In this document: positions 35,625 through 43,772 of the stretch, in pieces
How the letters are laid out: each line of letters begins with the position of its first letter
Position numbering within the stretch: position 1 is the first letter of the stretch
DNA from: Clostridium novyi NT
GTDB lineage: Bacteria > Bacillota > Clostridia > Clostridiales > Clostridiaceae
Assembly: GCF_000014125.1 (NCBI RefSeq)
Contig: NC_008593.1
Span: 62,001 to 126,000, forward strand
DNA: 64,000 nt
Reading direction: 5' to 3'
Notes under the pieces: generated by a model
Database searches by the model: none
What the model saw: only the letters and a program-made list of their open reading frames with translations
Told to the model about the DNA's origin: nothing
Position numbers and translations under genes: made by a program

Positions 35625-36281
35625 ATGGCAAACCATTTTGGAAATTTACAAAAGGTAAGAGATGGTATAAGAAAATACGCAATAACGCCACATATACCTG
35701 GAGGGTTTATAACTCCAGAAAAGCTTGAAAAAATAGCTAGAGTTGCGAAAAAATATAATGGAGCTTTAAAGATAACATCAGGTCAAAGAATAATGATAAC
35801 TAATTTAGAAGAAAGTGATTTGCCAAGTATATGGGAAGAGCTAGATATGGAAGCAGCGGTGAAAAGCCAAAATTCAGTTAAAAATGTTGAGATGTGTCCA
35901 GCAGGATTTTGTAAGCGTTCTAAGCATAATACAATTGGTATAGGTATGAAGTTATCTAGAAAATATCAGTGGATGGATATGCCTTGTAGAACTAAAATTG
36001 GTGTTTCTGGATGTAGAAATGCTTGTGGAAGTGTTTATAGCAAAGATATAGGAGTTATAGCAGATATAGATGGAACATTAATGGTTACAGTAGGAGGATC
36101 AGCTGGGTACAATCCAAGACTTGCAGATATTGTGGCAAAGGGATTATCTGAAAAAGAAGCTTTAGATATGGTAGATAAGATTATAAAATATTATAAAGAA
36201 AATGCAGAGCTTGGAGAGAAGTTAAGCTTTTTTATTGATAGAGTAGGATTAGAAGAATTAAAAAGGGTTTTAGAGAGGTAA
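35625..36281 (+). CDS. short nitrite/sulfite reductase-like protein (sirohaem/4Fe-4S type)
   Basis: A 218-residue protein that matches one half of a sulfite/nitrite reductase. There is a ferredoxin-like half-domain (ITPHIPGGFITPEKLEKIAR; LKITSGQRIMITNLEE), then two cysteine motifs, CPAGFC (about residues 89-94) and SGCRNACGS (about 127-135), that in full enzymes hold the 4Fe-4S cluster coupled to sirohaem. Full SirA/CysI enzymes are 500-600 residues. Short stand-alone forms occur in anaerobes and methanogens (DsrLP-type), and their reaction is uncertain. No sirohaem or sulfate genes adjoin it. GGAGGAGAGAGC precedes the ATG. Confidence 0.75.
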   Translation: MANHFGNLQKVRDGIRKYAITPHIPGGFITPEKLEKIARVAKKYNGALKITSGQRIMITNLEESDLPSIWEELDMEAAVKSQNSVKNVEMCPAGFCKRSKHNTIGIGMKLSRKYQWMDMPCRTKIGVSGCRNACGSVYSKDIGVIADIDGTLMVTVGGSAGYNPRLADIVAKGLSEKEALDMVDKIIKYYKENAELGEKLSFFIDRVGLEELKRVLER

Positions 36282-36310
36282 TGGCGTGTACTGCGTTCGC
36301 CATTAATTTT
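36280..36310 (+). terminator. weak terminator after the sulfite-reductase-like gene
   Basis: AATGGCG (36280-36286) / CGCCATT (36298-36304), starting at the stop codon and followed by AATTTT, with a T7 run a little further on. Confidence 0.5.
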
Positions 36311-36372
36311 CTAAAATTTTTTTATATATATGGTTATTTTAAATTATTTATACTTTTATTTTGTGATTTTTC

Positions 36373-36426
36373 TTAAGGTAATTTTAAGAATTCCTTAAGA
36401 CAGGTTAAAAGAAGTTTTTGTAGAAT
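36373..36426 (+). promoter_or_regulatory. promoter with TTAAG direct repeats at 11-bp spacing (OmpR-type site)
   Basis: TTAAG occurs at 36373, 36384 and 36395, exactly 11 bp apart, with a TTAAA at 36405. A -10-like TAGAAT lies at 36421-36426, and the -35 position is poor and occupied by the repeats. Direct repeats spaced one helical turn apart are the classic site of OmpR/PhoB-family regulators, and this operon encodes one. Confidence 0.55.
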
Positions 36427-36456
36427 AGATATTGAAAGATATAAAGGAGGAGAGAC

Positions 36457-36930
36457 ATGGAAGAAAATTTAGTTTTACAATTTTCAAAAAACTACAAGAA
36501 GAAGAATATTAATGCCATACTAAGCTGTATATTATATTTTTTCATAATTTTAAGTTTGTCATTTAGACATATAATGGAAGGTAAAGGAAAATGGTTTATT
36601 ATTCTTGGAGGAATATTATTAATATTTAATTTAGTTGAAATTATAAGTAGCATAATTGAACTATATAACATAAGAAAGTTTGCTTATATTAAAGCAAATC
36701 ATGAAAAAGTAGAAGTTTGCAATAAAAAAATAGCTAAGTATGATTTTATAAATATTAGCGATATAAAGAGTTATAGTTTTGAGGGAAATATAAGGAGAAA
36801 GAATATAATAGTAAAAGGTAAAAATAATGATTTAAACATAAATTTAAGAAAAATAGATACAAAAGACGTGGACAAGCTTAAAAAGTTTTTTAAGGGGCTT
36901 GGTATATGTGAAAAAGGAGCTGTTATGTAG
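36457..36930 (+). CDS. unknown membrane protein leading the two-component operon
   Basis: A 157-residue protein, not recognised by family. It has two adjacent hydrophobic helices (about residues 19-37 and 46-67) and a cytoplasmic-looking basic domain of about 85 residues with alternating strands (KVEVCNKKIAKYDFINISDI; RRKNIIVKGKNNDLNINLRK). That layout suggests a PH-like (bacterial PH/YdbT-type) domain, though weakly. AAAGGAGGAGAG precedes the ATG. Its TAG overlaps the GTG of the response regulator by one base, so it is coupled to the sensor system and may modulate it. Confidence 0.6.
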   Translation: MEENLVLQFSKNYKKKNINAILSCILYFFIILSLSFRHIMEGKGKWFIILGGILLIFNLVEIISSIIELYNIRKFAYIKANHEKVEVCNKKIAKYDFINISDIKSYSFEGNIRRKNIIVKGKNNDLNINLRKIDTKDVDKLKKFFKGLGICEKGAVM

Positions 36931-37628
36931 TGGCAAGGGTTTTAATTGCAGATGATGAAGAAGAAATAATTGAATTATTATCTTTATATTTAGAAAAGGA
37001 TGGTCATTGTATATACTCAGCGGTAAATGGATTAGAAGCACTTCAAATTATAAATAATAATGAAGTTGATATAGCAATTATAGATATAATGATGCCACAA
37101 ATTGATGGGTATCATCTTGTAAGAAAAATAAGAGAAAATTACGATATGCCTGTTATTATGCTTTCGGCAAAAAGTGAATATTGTGATAAAATACTTGGAC
37201 TTGATCTTGGAGCTGATGACTATATAACAAAGCCTTTTAATGCAATGGAGGTCTTAGCTAGAGTAAAGGCACAACTTAGAAGATACAATAAAAGTATGTC
37301 TGAAAAAGAAAAATGCGAAAAACAATATTTAGAATGTGGTAAATTAAGATTAAATATTAACACGTGTACGTTATATAAGGAAAATATAGAAGTTTATCTT
37401 ACGTCTACTGAATATAAAATACTTTTTTATCTACTAGAAAATAAGGGGAAGGTATTTACAAAAAAACAAATTTTTGAATATGTTTGGGAAGAACCATTTT
37501 ATGGAGATGATAATGCCATAATGGTTCATATAAGCAATCTTAGAGATAAAATAGAGGATGATTCTAAAAACCCACATTATATAAAGACTATAAGGGGGCT
37601 TGGATATAAATTGGATTCAAACATATGA
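36930..37628 (+). CDS. OmpR-family response regulator
   Basis: A 232-residue regulator. The receiver domain is at 1-115 (acidic pocket IADDEEEI, phospho-acceptor in AIIDIMMP at about Asp52, Lys in DDYITKPFNA). A winged-helix DNA-binding domain follows from about 130 (LTSTEYKILFYLLENKGKVF; VHISNLRDKIEDD; YIKTIRGLGYKL). It is the partner of the histidine kinase 19 bases downstream. It probably binds the TTAAG repeats ahead of the operon. The GTG start overlaps the preceding stop; AAAAAGGAGCTG lies upstream. Confidence 0.92.
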   Translation: MARVLIADDEEEIIELLSLYLEKDGHCIYSAVNGLEALQIINNNEVDIAIIDIMMPQIDGYHLVRKIRENYDMPVIMLSAKSEYCDKILGLDLGADDYITKPFNAMEVLARVKAQLRRYNKSMSEKEKCEKQYLECGKLRLNINTCTLYKENIEVYLTSTEYKILFYLLENKGKVFTKKQIFEYVWEEPFYGDDNAIMVHISNLRDKIEDDSKNPHYIKTIRGLGYKLDSNI

Positions 37629-37647
37629 TTAAACAAGGAGCATTATA

Positions 37648-39093
37648 ATGTTTGGTTTAAAAAAACAAAATAAAAGAGTGTATACTACTACATTTAAACA
37701 ATATATAATATTTTTATTTTTCATAGTAACAATATTTTCTGTAGGAATTGTAGCAATATTTGTAGGCATTGGAAGGCTTATTGATTCAAATGAATATAAA
37801 AATGATATAAACAAATTTTATAAGGCTAAAGTTATTATTAAAAGTGATTATAAGAATATAGATGCAAAACAAGTAATATCTATTGGTGGTTGGGTTGAAA
37901 TACTAGATAGTAATAAAAAAGTTATTCATATAATTGGAAAAAAGAAAGATAAAAAAATGGTCTATAGTGAAGATGAATTACTATTAGCTGTAGAGCGAAA
38001 TTTGGATATAAATAAGACTAATAATAGTTACCTGTGTTCAATAGAACCATTTTATTCTAATGGCAGAAAGTATTATTGTGTTGTTAAAGTGCCAAATGAC
38101 ACTATGCAAATAGATATAGACAAGAAAAAAGCTATGGAAAAGTATATAGAAAAGGTAGTAACTAAAGTATCAAAGGGAGTACTGTATATTATAATATTAG
38201 TGGTTTTATTGATATTAATATATAGTGCTTGGGTATCTAATAGAATAATTAAACCTTTAAAAGAAATACTTATGGGTATATCAAAAATGACAGAAGGAGA
38301 TTATGAGGCAAGAATTAAATTTAAACGTGAAAATGAATTTTCTGAAATAAAAGATGCCTTTAATTTTATGGCTGAAAAAATTCAACAAGGAGATATAGAA
38401 AGAAAAAGAAATGAACAATTTAAGCAACAACTGTTTACGGATATATCTCATGATTTAAAAACCCCAATAACATCTATTCAAGGGTATTCTAAAGCTTTAT
38501 ATGATGGTGTAGTAGAAGATGATGTAAAAAAACAAAAATATATTAAGATTATTTATGATAAATCAAGGAGACTTACAAGCTTAGTTGAAAATGTTCATGA
38601 ACTTGCAAAGTTAGGAAATGAAAGTTACTCTATGTCCATGGAATACACTGATATATGTGAGCTTTTAAGAGAAATACTCGCAGGGTTTTATTTTGAAATA
38701 GAAGAAAAGCAATTTGATTGTCATATAGATATACCTGAACAATCAATTATGCATAAGGTGGATAAAAGTGAATTTACAAGGGCTATAGCCAATATAATTT
38801 CTAATTGTATGAAGTATAATCCTTTAAAGACAAAGATTAAAATACAATTAAAGAAAAATGTTTCTGATATAAGTATAATTATTGCTGATGATGGAATAGG
38901 TATATCTAATGAATTAAAACAAACTATATTTGAGGCATTTACAAGGGGTGATTTATCAAGGCTTTCAACGGGAGGTACGGGTCTTGGGTTATCTATTGCT
39001 AAAAAAATAGTTGAGAAACATAATGGATGGATTGTATTAAAAGGCGATGATAATTATAAAACTATATTTGAAGTTGTATTAAACTTAGAGTAA
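37648..39093 (+). CDS. sensor histidine kinase
   Basis: A 481-residue membrane kinase. The first helix is at about residues 14-37, an extracytoplasmic domain spans about 45-170, and the second helix is at about 175-195. HAMP follows at about 196-250 (IKPLKEILMGISKMTEGDYE), then HisKA with phospho-His in DISHDLKTPITS. The HATPase has N-box NIISNCMKYNP, G1 DDGIGIS and G2 STGGTGLGLSIAKK. All catalytic boxes are present. The sensed signal is unknown. Its stop lies 14 bases before the CPBP gene, so signal output and that protease are co-produced. Confidence 0.92.
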   Translation: MFGLKKQNKRVYTTTFKQYIIFLFFIVTIFSVGIVAIFVGIGRLIDSNEYKNDINKFYKAKVIIKSDYKNIDAKQVISIGGWVEILDSNKKVIHIIGKKKDKKMVYSEDELLLAVERNLDINKTNNSYLCSIEPFYSNGRKYYCVVKVPNDTMQIDIDKKKAMEKYIEKVVTKVSKGVLYIIILVVLLILIYSAWVSNRIIKPLKEILMGISKMTEGDYEARIKFKRENEFSEIKDAFNFMAEKIQQGDIERKRNEQFKQQLFTDISHDLKTPITSIQGYSKALYDGVVEDDVKKQKYIKIIYDKSRRLTSLVENVHELAKLGNESYSMSMEYTDICELLREILAGFYFEIEEKQFDCHIDIPEQSIMHKVDKSEFTRAIANIISNCMKYNPLKTKIKIQLKKNVSDISIIIADDGIGISNELKQTIFEAFTRGDLSRLSTGGTGLGLSIAKKIVEKHNGWIVLKGDDNYKTIFEVVLNLE

Positions 39094-39107
39094 GGGGGAC
39101 ATTAAAT

Positions 39108-39944
39108 ATGGATAAATACTTTGAAAAAATAACTATACCAGTATTATTAGGAGTTTATATTTTAGTGGGAGTTGTTGCATTTATAGCATCACAAATTAGT
39201 GGTAAAATAAGTGTATGTGCACAAAATATTTTTAATGATAATTTTTTTAGTATAATTTCGCAGTTGCTTTTAATAGGGTTTATTGTGTATAAGCTCAAAA
39301 AGAGTGGATTTAACTTTAAAGATTCAATAAGAGATTTTAAAAGTAAACCTAAATATAAAGATGGTCTGATAATTATTGTTATACATGGAATTCTTGCAAT
39401 AGCAGCAGCCATAGGTATTGCGTATATAGTGTATAAAATAAATCCTGGTTTATCAGAAAAGATGATGGGACAGAAGATATTAGAAAATAGCGGTACAATA
39501 TATGATGCTATTTATGAATTTATTTTGGTGGTTATACTTGCGCCTATTATAGAAGAACTTGTATTTAGAGGTATTATTCTAAATAGACTAAAAATGAGAT
39601 GGGGAATAGGTTCAGCTATTATTGTATCTTCTATATTGTTTGGAGTGTTACATATAAATCTTGCTGTTATAGGAGCATTTTTATTTGGAGTAATGATGTG
39701 TATTGTATATATGAAAACTAGAAATATATTTGTAACAATGCTTATTCATTGTATAAATAACTTTTTATGTTCTTTGCCGAGTATTCATGGTGGTGGCACT
39801 GATGAATTTAGCAAGACAGACATTAATGACCTGCTTTTACTCGGAAAACCAGCTATAGCAATATTTTGTGTTACATCTATCATTGCAATATGGTATATAG
39901 TTAGAAATTGGCCTAAAAAAAGGGAAAATGTCAGCTTGAATTAG
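39108..39944 (+). CDS. CPBP-family intramembrane metalloprotease (CAAX protease-like)
   Basis: A 278-residue membrane protein with about seven hydrophobic helices. It carries the Abi/CPBP motifs: EELVFRGIIL (EExxxR, about residues 147-156), FGVLHI (FxxxH) and NNFLCSLPS. Relatives include Rce1, bacteriocin self-immunity proteins and maturation proteases. Being last in an operon with a two-component system, it may act on a peptide or envelope target controlled by it; no bacteriocin precursor is visible. AGGGGGACATTAAAT precedes the ATG. Confidence 0.85.
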   Translation: MDKYFEKITIPVLLGVYILVGVVAFIASQISGKISVCAQNIFNDNFFSIISQLLLIGFIVYKLKKSGFNFKDSIRDFKSKPKYKDGLIIIVIHGILAIAAAIGIAYIVYKINPGLSEKMMGQKILENSGTIYDAIYEFILVVILAPIIEELVFRGIILNRLKMRWGIGSAIIVSSILFGVLHINLAVIGAFLFGVMMCIVYMKTRNIFVTMLIHCINNFLCSLPSIHGGGTDEFSKTDINDLLLLGKPAIAIFCVTSIIAIWYIVRNWPKKRENVSLN

Positions 39945-39960
39945 CTGATCTTTTCCTTTT
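39916..39960 (+). terminator. terminator of the two-component operon
   Basis: AGGGAAAATGTCAGCT pairs with AGCTGATCTTTTCCTTTTT (core TCAGCT 39931-39936 / AGCTGA 39943-39948) and runs into CTTTTTC. It spans the stop codon of the CPBP gene. Confidence 0.75.
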
Positions 39961-40004
39961 TCTTATTAAAAGGACATACAAGGAATAATATGAATTAAAT
40001 ATGA

Positions 40005-40041
40005 ACAAAACGTTTTCAAAATAGAGATTTTTTTGTATACT
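40005..40041 (+). promoter_or_regulatory. plc promoter with cre-like element over the -35
   Basis: -35 TTTTCA (40013-40018), 17-base spacer, -10 TATACT (40036-40041). The 14 bases 40005-40018 match the CcpA consensus TGWAARCGYTTWCA at 12 positions (only the first TG is missing) and overlap the -35. Catabolite repression of the toxin gene is therefore plausible but inferred. Confidence 0.5.
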
Positions 40042-40064
40042 ATAAATGAGAGGGGGAGTAATAT

Positions 40065-41261
40065 ATGAAGAAAAAATTTTTAAAAGGTTTATGTTGTGCT
40101 TTTGTAATTTCAATCACATGTTTAGGAGCATCAAGTAAAGCGTATGGATGGGATGGTAAAAAAGATGGTACAGGAACTCATTCCATGATTGTAACACAAG
40201 CAGTTAAAGTGCTAGAAAATGATATGTCAAAGGATGAACCTGAAATTGTAAAGCAGAACTTTAAAATACTACAAGATAATATGCATAAATTTCAGTTAGG
40301 ATCTACTTATCCTGATTATGATCCGAATGCGTACAAGCTATTCCAAGATCATTTTTGGGACCCCGATACAGATCATAATTTTTCAAAGGATAATTTGTGG
40401 TATCTTTCATATTCAATAAAAGATACAGCTGAATCACAAGTAAGAAAGTTTACAGCATTAGCTAGAAATGAATGGGAAAAAGGAAATTATGAAAAGGCAA
40501 CATGGTATTTCGGACAAGCTATGCATTACTTTGGAGATTTAAATACTCCATATCATGCAGCAAATGTAACAGCAGTAGATAGTATAGGACACACTAAATA
40601 TGAAGGATTTGCAGAAAAAAGAAAAGACCAATATAGAATTAATACAACAGGTATTAAAACAAATGAAGGCTTTTATGCTGATGCATTAAAAAATAGTAAT
40701 TTTGATTCCTGGTCAAAAGAGTATTGTAAAGGTTGGGCAAAACAAGCTAAAAACTTATATTACAGTCATTCTACTATGAAACATACAAATGAAGATTGGG
40801 ATTATTCAGCAAGTCACGCTTTAAAGAATGCACAAATGGGAACAGCAGGATGTATATATAGATTTTTATATGATGTATCTAAAGATTTATTACCAACAGA
40901 AAATCATAAAATTAATGGTTTAATGGTGGTTATAAAGACTGCAAATGAAATAGCAGCAGGTACTGATGATTATGTTTATTTTGGAATAGAAAGAAAAGAT
41001 GGAACTGTTCAAGAATGGACATTAGACAATCCAGGAAATGATTTTGAAGCTAACCAAGAAGATACGTATATATTAAAAATAAAAAAACCAAGTATTAAGT
41101 TTAGTGATATAAATCGTATGTGGATTAGAAAAGCAAACTTTACTCCAGTTTCAGATGATTGGAAGGTAAAGGGTATAAAAGTTATTGCCGATGGTTCTGT
41201 TCAATATGAAAAACAAATAAATAAATGGATTCATGGAAATGAAAAATACTATATAAACTAA
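40065..41261 (+). CDS. plc: zinc-dependent phospholipase C, alpha-toxin family
   Basis: A 398-residue secreted lecithinase that splits phosphatidylcholine (and often sphingomyelin) in host membranes. The signal peptide is residues 1-28; the mature enzyme starts at Trp29 and has 370 residues, like C. perfringens alpha-toxin. In mature numbering all nine zinc ligands are kept: Trp1, His11, Asp56, His68, His126, Asp130, His136, His148, Glu152. The C-terminal PLAT/C2-like domain begins near 250 and keeps DNPGNDF. Membrane-docking and calcium positions known from alpha-toxin differ: 331 is Phe, 334 Val, 269 Ala and 214 Asn. It resembles the C. novyi/haemolyticum enzyme. GAGAGGGGGAG precedes the ATG. 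It has its own promoter and terminator. Confidence 0.96.
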   Translation: MKKKFLKGLCCAFVISITCLGASSKAYGWDGKKDGTGTHSMIVTQAVKVLENDMSKDEPEIVKQNFKILQDNMHKFQLGSTYPDYDPNAYKLFQDHFWDPDTDHNFSKDNLWYLSYSIKDTAESQVRKFTALARNEWEKGNYEKATWYFGQAMHYFGDLNTPYHAANVTAVDSIGHTKYEGFAEKRKDQYRINTTGIKTNEGFYADALKNSNFDSWSKEYCKGWAKQAKNLYYSHSTMKHTNEDWDYSASHALKNAQMGTAGCIYRFLYDVSKDLLPTENHKINGLMVVIKTANEIAAGTDDYVYFGIERKDGTVQEWTLDNPGNDFEANQEDTYILKIKKPSIKFSDINRMWIRKANFTPVSDDWKVKGIKVIADGSVQYEKQINKWIHGNEKYYIN

Positions 41262-41285
41262 TATATGAATTTTAAAGTACGATCT

Positions 41286-41326
41286 AAAAGCCTTATTCAA
41301 TAATTTGCATTGAATAAGGCTTTTAT
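41286..41326 (+). terminator. terminator after plc
   Basis: AAAAGCCTTATTCAA (41286-41300) / TTGAATAAGGCTTTT (41310-41324), a 15-bp perfect stem. Confidence 0.88.
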
Positions 41327-41403
41327 TTAAATATATCTTATTATATTATAGTGTAATATAGTAAAATGTATTTAAGTAAAATATTCATAAGGGGCGGGTT
41401 AAT

Positions 41404-42363
41404 ATGTTAAAGATAGCTATATTAGATGCTAAAACATTGGGGAAAGATATTGATTTAAGAATTTTTAATGAATTTGGTGAAGTGGAGATTTATGATATTA
41501 CTAAATCTAGTGAAGTGTTAGAGAGAATAAAAGATAAAGATATTATAATAGCAAATAAAATTCTTTTAAATGAGGATAATCTAAAAGAAGCACATAAACT
41601 AAAGCTTATTTGTATTTGTGCAACTGGTACTAACAATGTAGATTTAAATTATACAAATAAAAGAGGAATTGTGGTTACAAATGTTGCAGGATACTCTACG
41701 AGTAGCGTTGTGCAACATACATTCTCATGCTTATTTTATTTGCTTCAAAATCTAAGATATTATGATGAATACACTAAATCTGGACAGTATTCAAAAGAGG
41801 ATACATTTACTCACTTTATGAAACCGTTTTGGGAAATCTCAGGCAAGACATGGGGCATAATAGGACTTGGGGAAATAGGAAGGAATGTAGCTAAGATAGC
41901 ACAAAGCTTTGGGTGTAATGTAATCTATTATTCAACTTCTGGTAAAAATAACAACTCGTCATATAAAAGAAAGACTTTAGAGGAACTATTAAAAGAGAGC
42001 GATATAGTATCTATACATTGTCCATTAAATAAGGAGACAGAAAATCTTATATCAATGGAGCAACTAAAACAAATGAAAAAGTCAGCTATATTAATTAACG
42101 TTGGTAGGGGTAAAATAATTGATGAAAAAGCTCTTGCAGAGGCATTAGACAAAGAAGTGATTGGGGCTGCAGCACTGGATGTTATGGAAAGTGAGCCAAT
42201 AGGTGAGGATAATCCACTTTTAAAGATTAAAAGTAAAGAAAAACTTCTTATAACGCCTCATATTGCATGGGCAAGTGTTGAAGCTAGAAAAAAATTAGTC
42301 AAAGAAATTAAGCTGAATATAAATGCTTTTTTAAATAATGAAAAAAGGAATGTGGTTAAATAA
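41404..42363 (+). CDS. D-2-hydroxyacid dehydrogenase (glycerate dehydrogenase-like)
   Basis: A 319-residue NAD-dependent dehydrogenase. The Rossmann motif is GIIGLGEIGRNVAKIA (about residues 152-167). The catalytic Arg is in NVGRGKII, Glu in the DVMESEP region and His in TPHIAWAS. It interconverts a 2-keto acid and its D-2-hydroxy acid. Because regulator, permease and glycerate kinase genes follow, D-glycerate / hydroxypyruvate is the most likely pair (HprA type). GGGGCGGGTTAAT precedes the ATG. Its TAA is followed directly by the ATG of a 62-residue protein. Confidence 0.88.
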   Translation: MLKIAILDAKTLGKDIDLRIFNEFGEVEIYDITKSSEVLERIKDKDIIIANKILLNEDNLKEAHKLKLICICATGTNNVDLNYTNKRGIVVTNVAGYSTSSVVQHTFSCLFYLLQNLRYYDEYTKSGQYSKEDTFTHFMKPFWEISGKTWGIIGLGEIGRNVAKIAQSFGCNVIYYSTSGKNNNSSYKRKTLEELLKESDIVSIHCPLNKETENLISMEQLKQMKKSAILINVGRGKIIDEKALAEALDKEVIGAAALDVMESEPIGEDNPLLKIKSKEKLLITPHIAWASVEARKKLVKEIKLNINAFLNNEKRNVVK

Positions 42364-42552
42364 ATGGAATTAAGAGTGTACTTAAAAGGACAAAAAGAAC
42401 CTGTAATTTACAAGGGAGATAGAATTGATATTTTAGATTTTGAAATGGCAGGAATAAAGTATAAGCAAATAAGATACTTTAGAAAAGGGTTTAGCAAAAG
42501 TGAACTTATAGAGAATGACATAATAAAGAAGATATTAGAAGATAAAAAATAA
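42364..42552 (+). CDS. small unknown protein in the glycerate cluster (62 aa)
   Basis: A 62-residue soluble, charged protein beginning MELRVYLKGQKEPVIYKGD. It starts right after the dehydrogenase stop and probably depends on translational coupling, since no separate strong ribosome site is present. The pattern of strand, turn, strand, then a C-terminal helix (ELIENDIIKKILEDKK) suggests a small beta-barrel. I do not recognise a family. Its position implies a link to hydroxyacid metabolism or regulation, but no function can be claimed. Confidence 0.6.
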   Translation: MELRVYLKGQKEPVIYKGDRIDILDFEMAGIKYKQIRYFRKGFSKSELIENDIIKKILEDKK

Positions 42553-42599
42553 GGAAATTAAAGATTGTGGCAACTTTTGTGAGGTAAGGGGGAAGATTT

Positions 42600-43655
42600 G
42601 TGATAAAACTTACAGAGCAAATGGCTCAAAGTATAGTGGATAGAATGATGAATGTTATTCCTTACAACGTAAATATAATGAATAATGAAGGCGTTATTAT
42701 TGGAAGTGGTGACAAGAAGAGAATAGGACAATTACACGAAGGTGCAGTAGATGCGATTTCTAGAAACAAGCTTAATTTAATATATAAGGATGGTGTGGGA
42801 GCAAAACCAGGAGTGAATATGCCCATTCACTTTAATGATACACTAATGGGGGTTATAGGCATTAGTGGAGATCCTAAAGAAGTTATTTCTTTTGCAGCCA
42901 TTGTGAAGGCAACTTCAGAGTTATTAATAAAACAGGAGTATATATTTAACGAAAGAAGAGTACGAGAACAAATAGAGGAAGAGTTTTTATATCAATGGTC
43001 ATATTTAAATAATGAATATGATGAGAGCTTCTTTCAAAGAGCAGATGTCCTTGGAATAAATCTAAATATAGATAGGGTTGCAGTTGTTATAAAAGGTGAG
43101 GATAAGAAAAACATAGTAAATACAATAAAAAAATATATATATGATTGTGAGTATGTAATAAGATTTGATGCGGAAGATGTTCTTATTTTTATGAAGTATG
43201 ACAATAAAATATATAAAAGAGTTAGCAATATATATTATCAGCTAAATGAAAAAGTAAAAATCGGAATTGGATTACATGAAAAAATAATGACTAAGTCAGT
43301 GGAACAAGCATCAAGAGCTATAGAAATAAATGATAAATTAGCATTAGGATATAGTTTATGCAAGTATAGTGATGTAAAGTTTTTTGATGTTATATCAAAT
43401 AACATTAAAGAAAAAAGTATTGAAACATTAGTGGATAAGATTACAGAAATAAATAAATTTGAATTAATAGATACTTTAATAACATATATAGTGTTTAATT
43501 GTGATGTTAAGAATGTTTCGGAAAAGCTTCATATCCACAGAAATAGTTTAAATTATAGATTGAAAAAAATATATGATATTACAGGAAAGAACCCAAAAGA
43601 TATTATGGATTTATTGGAACTTTTAGTGGCTTGTGTTTTATATAAACTAAAATAG
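42600..43655 (+). CDS. CdaR-type sugar diacid / glycerate regulator
   Basis: A 351-residue regulator. An N-terminal sugar-diacid recognition domain (AQSIVDRMMNVIPYNVNIMN; NEGVIIGSGDKKRIGQLHEG) spans about 1-130. A GGDEF-like central region follows, and a PucR/CdaR-type C-terminal helix-turn-helix (VSEKLHIHRNSLNYRLKKIY, about 310-330). E. coli CdaR activates glucarate, galactarate and glycerate genes. Here it lies between dehydrogenase and permease genes, so glycerate is the likely inducer. The GTG start has AAGGGGGAAGA upstream. A promoter and a paired TTGRACAATA repeat follow it. Confidence 0.85.
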   Translation: MIKLTEQMAQSIVDRMMNVIPYNVNIMNNEGVIIGSGDKKRIGQLHEGAVDAISRNKLNLIYKDGVGAKPGVNMPIHFNDTLMGVIGISGDPKEVISFAAIVKATSELLIKQEYIFNERRVREQIEEEFLYQWSYLNNEYDESFFQRADVLGINLNIDRVAVVIKGEDKKNIVNTIKKYIYDCEYVIRFDAEDVLIFMKYDNKIYKRVSNIYYQLNEKVKIGIGLHEKIMTKSVEQASRAIEINDKLALGYSLCKYSDVKFFDVISNNIKEKSIETLVDKITEINKFELIDTLITYIVFNCDVKNVSEKLHIHRNSLNYRLKKIYDITGKNPKDIMDLLELLVACVLYKLK

Positions 43656-43667
43656 TATATTGTGCAT

Positions 43668-43720
43668 TTGAACAATATATAATATGAAAAAATTGGACAA
43701 TAAGACAATGTATTTATAAA
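43668..43720 (+). promoter_or_regulatory. promoter and direct repeat upstream of the GntP permease
   Basis: TTGGAC (43693-43698) and TATAAA (43715-43720), spacer 16. TTGRACAATA occurs twice, at 43668-43677 and 43693-43702, 25 bp apart, the second over the -35. It is a candidate activator site for the CdaR-like protein. Confidence 0.4.
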
Positions 43721-43772
43721 TTAAAGGAAGTATAATAACCCTATACAAAATATCATGAATGGGGGAATGATT

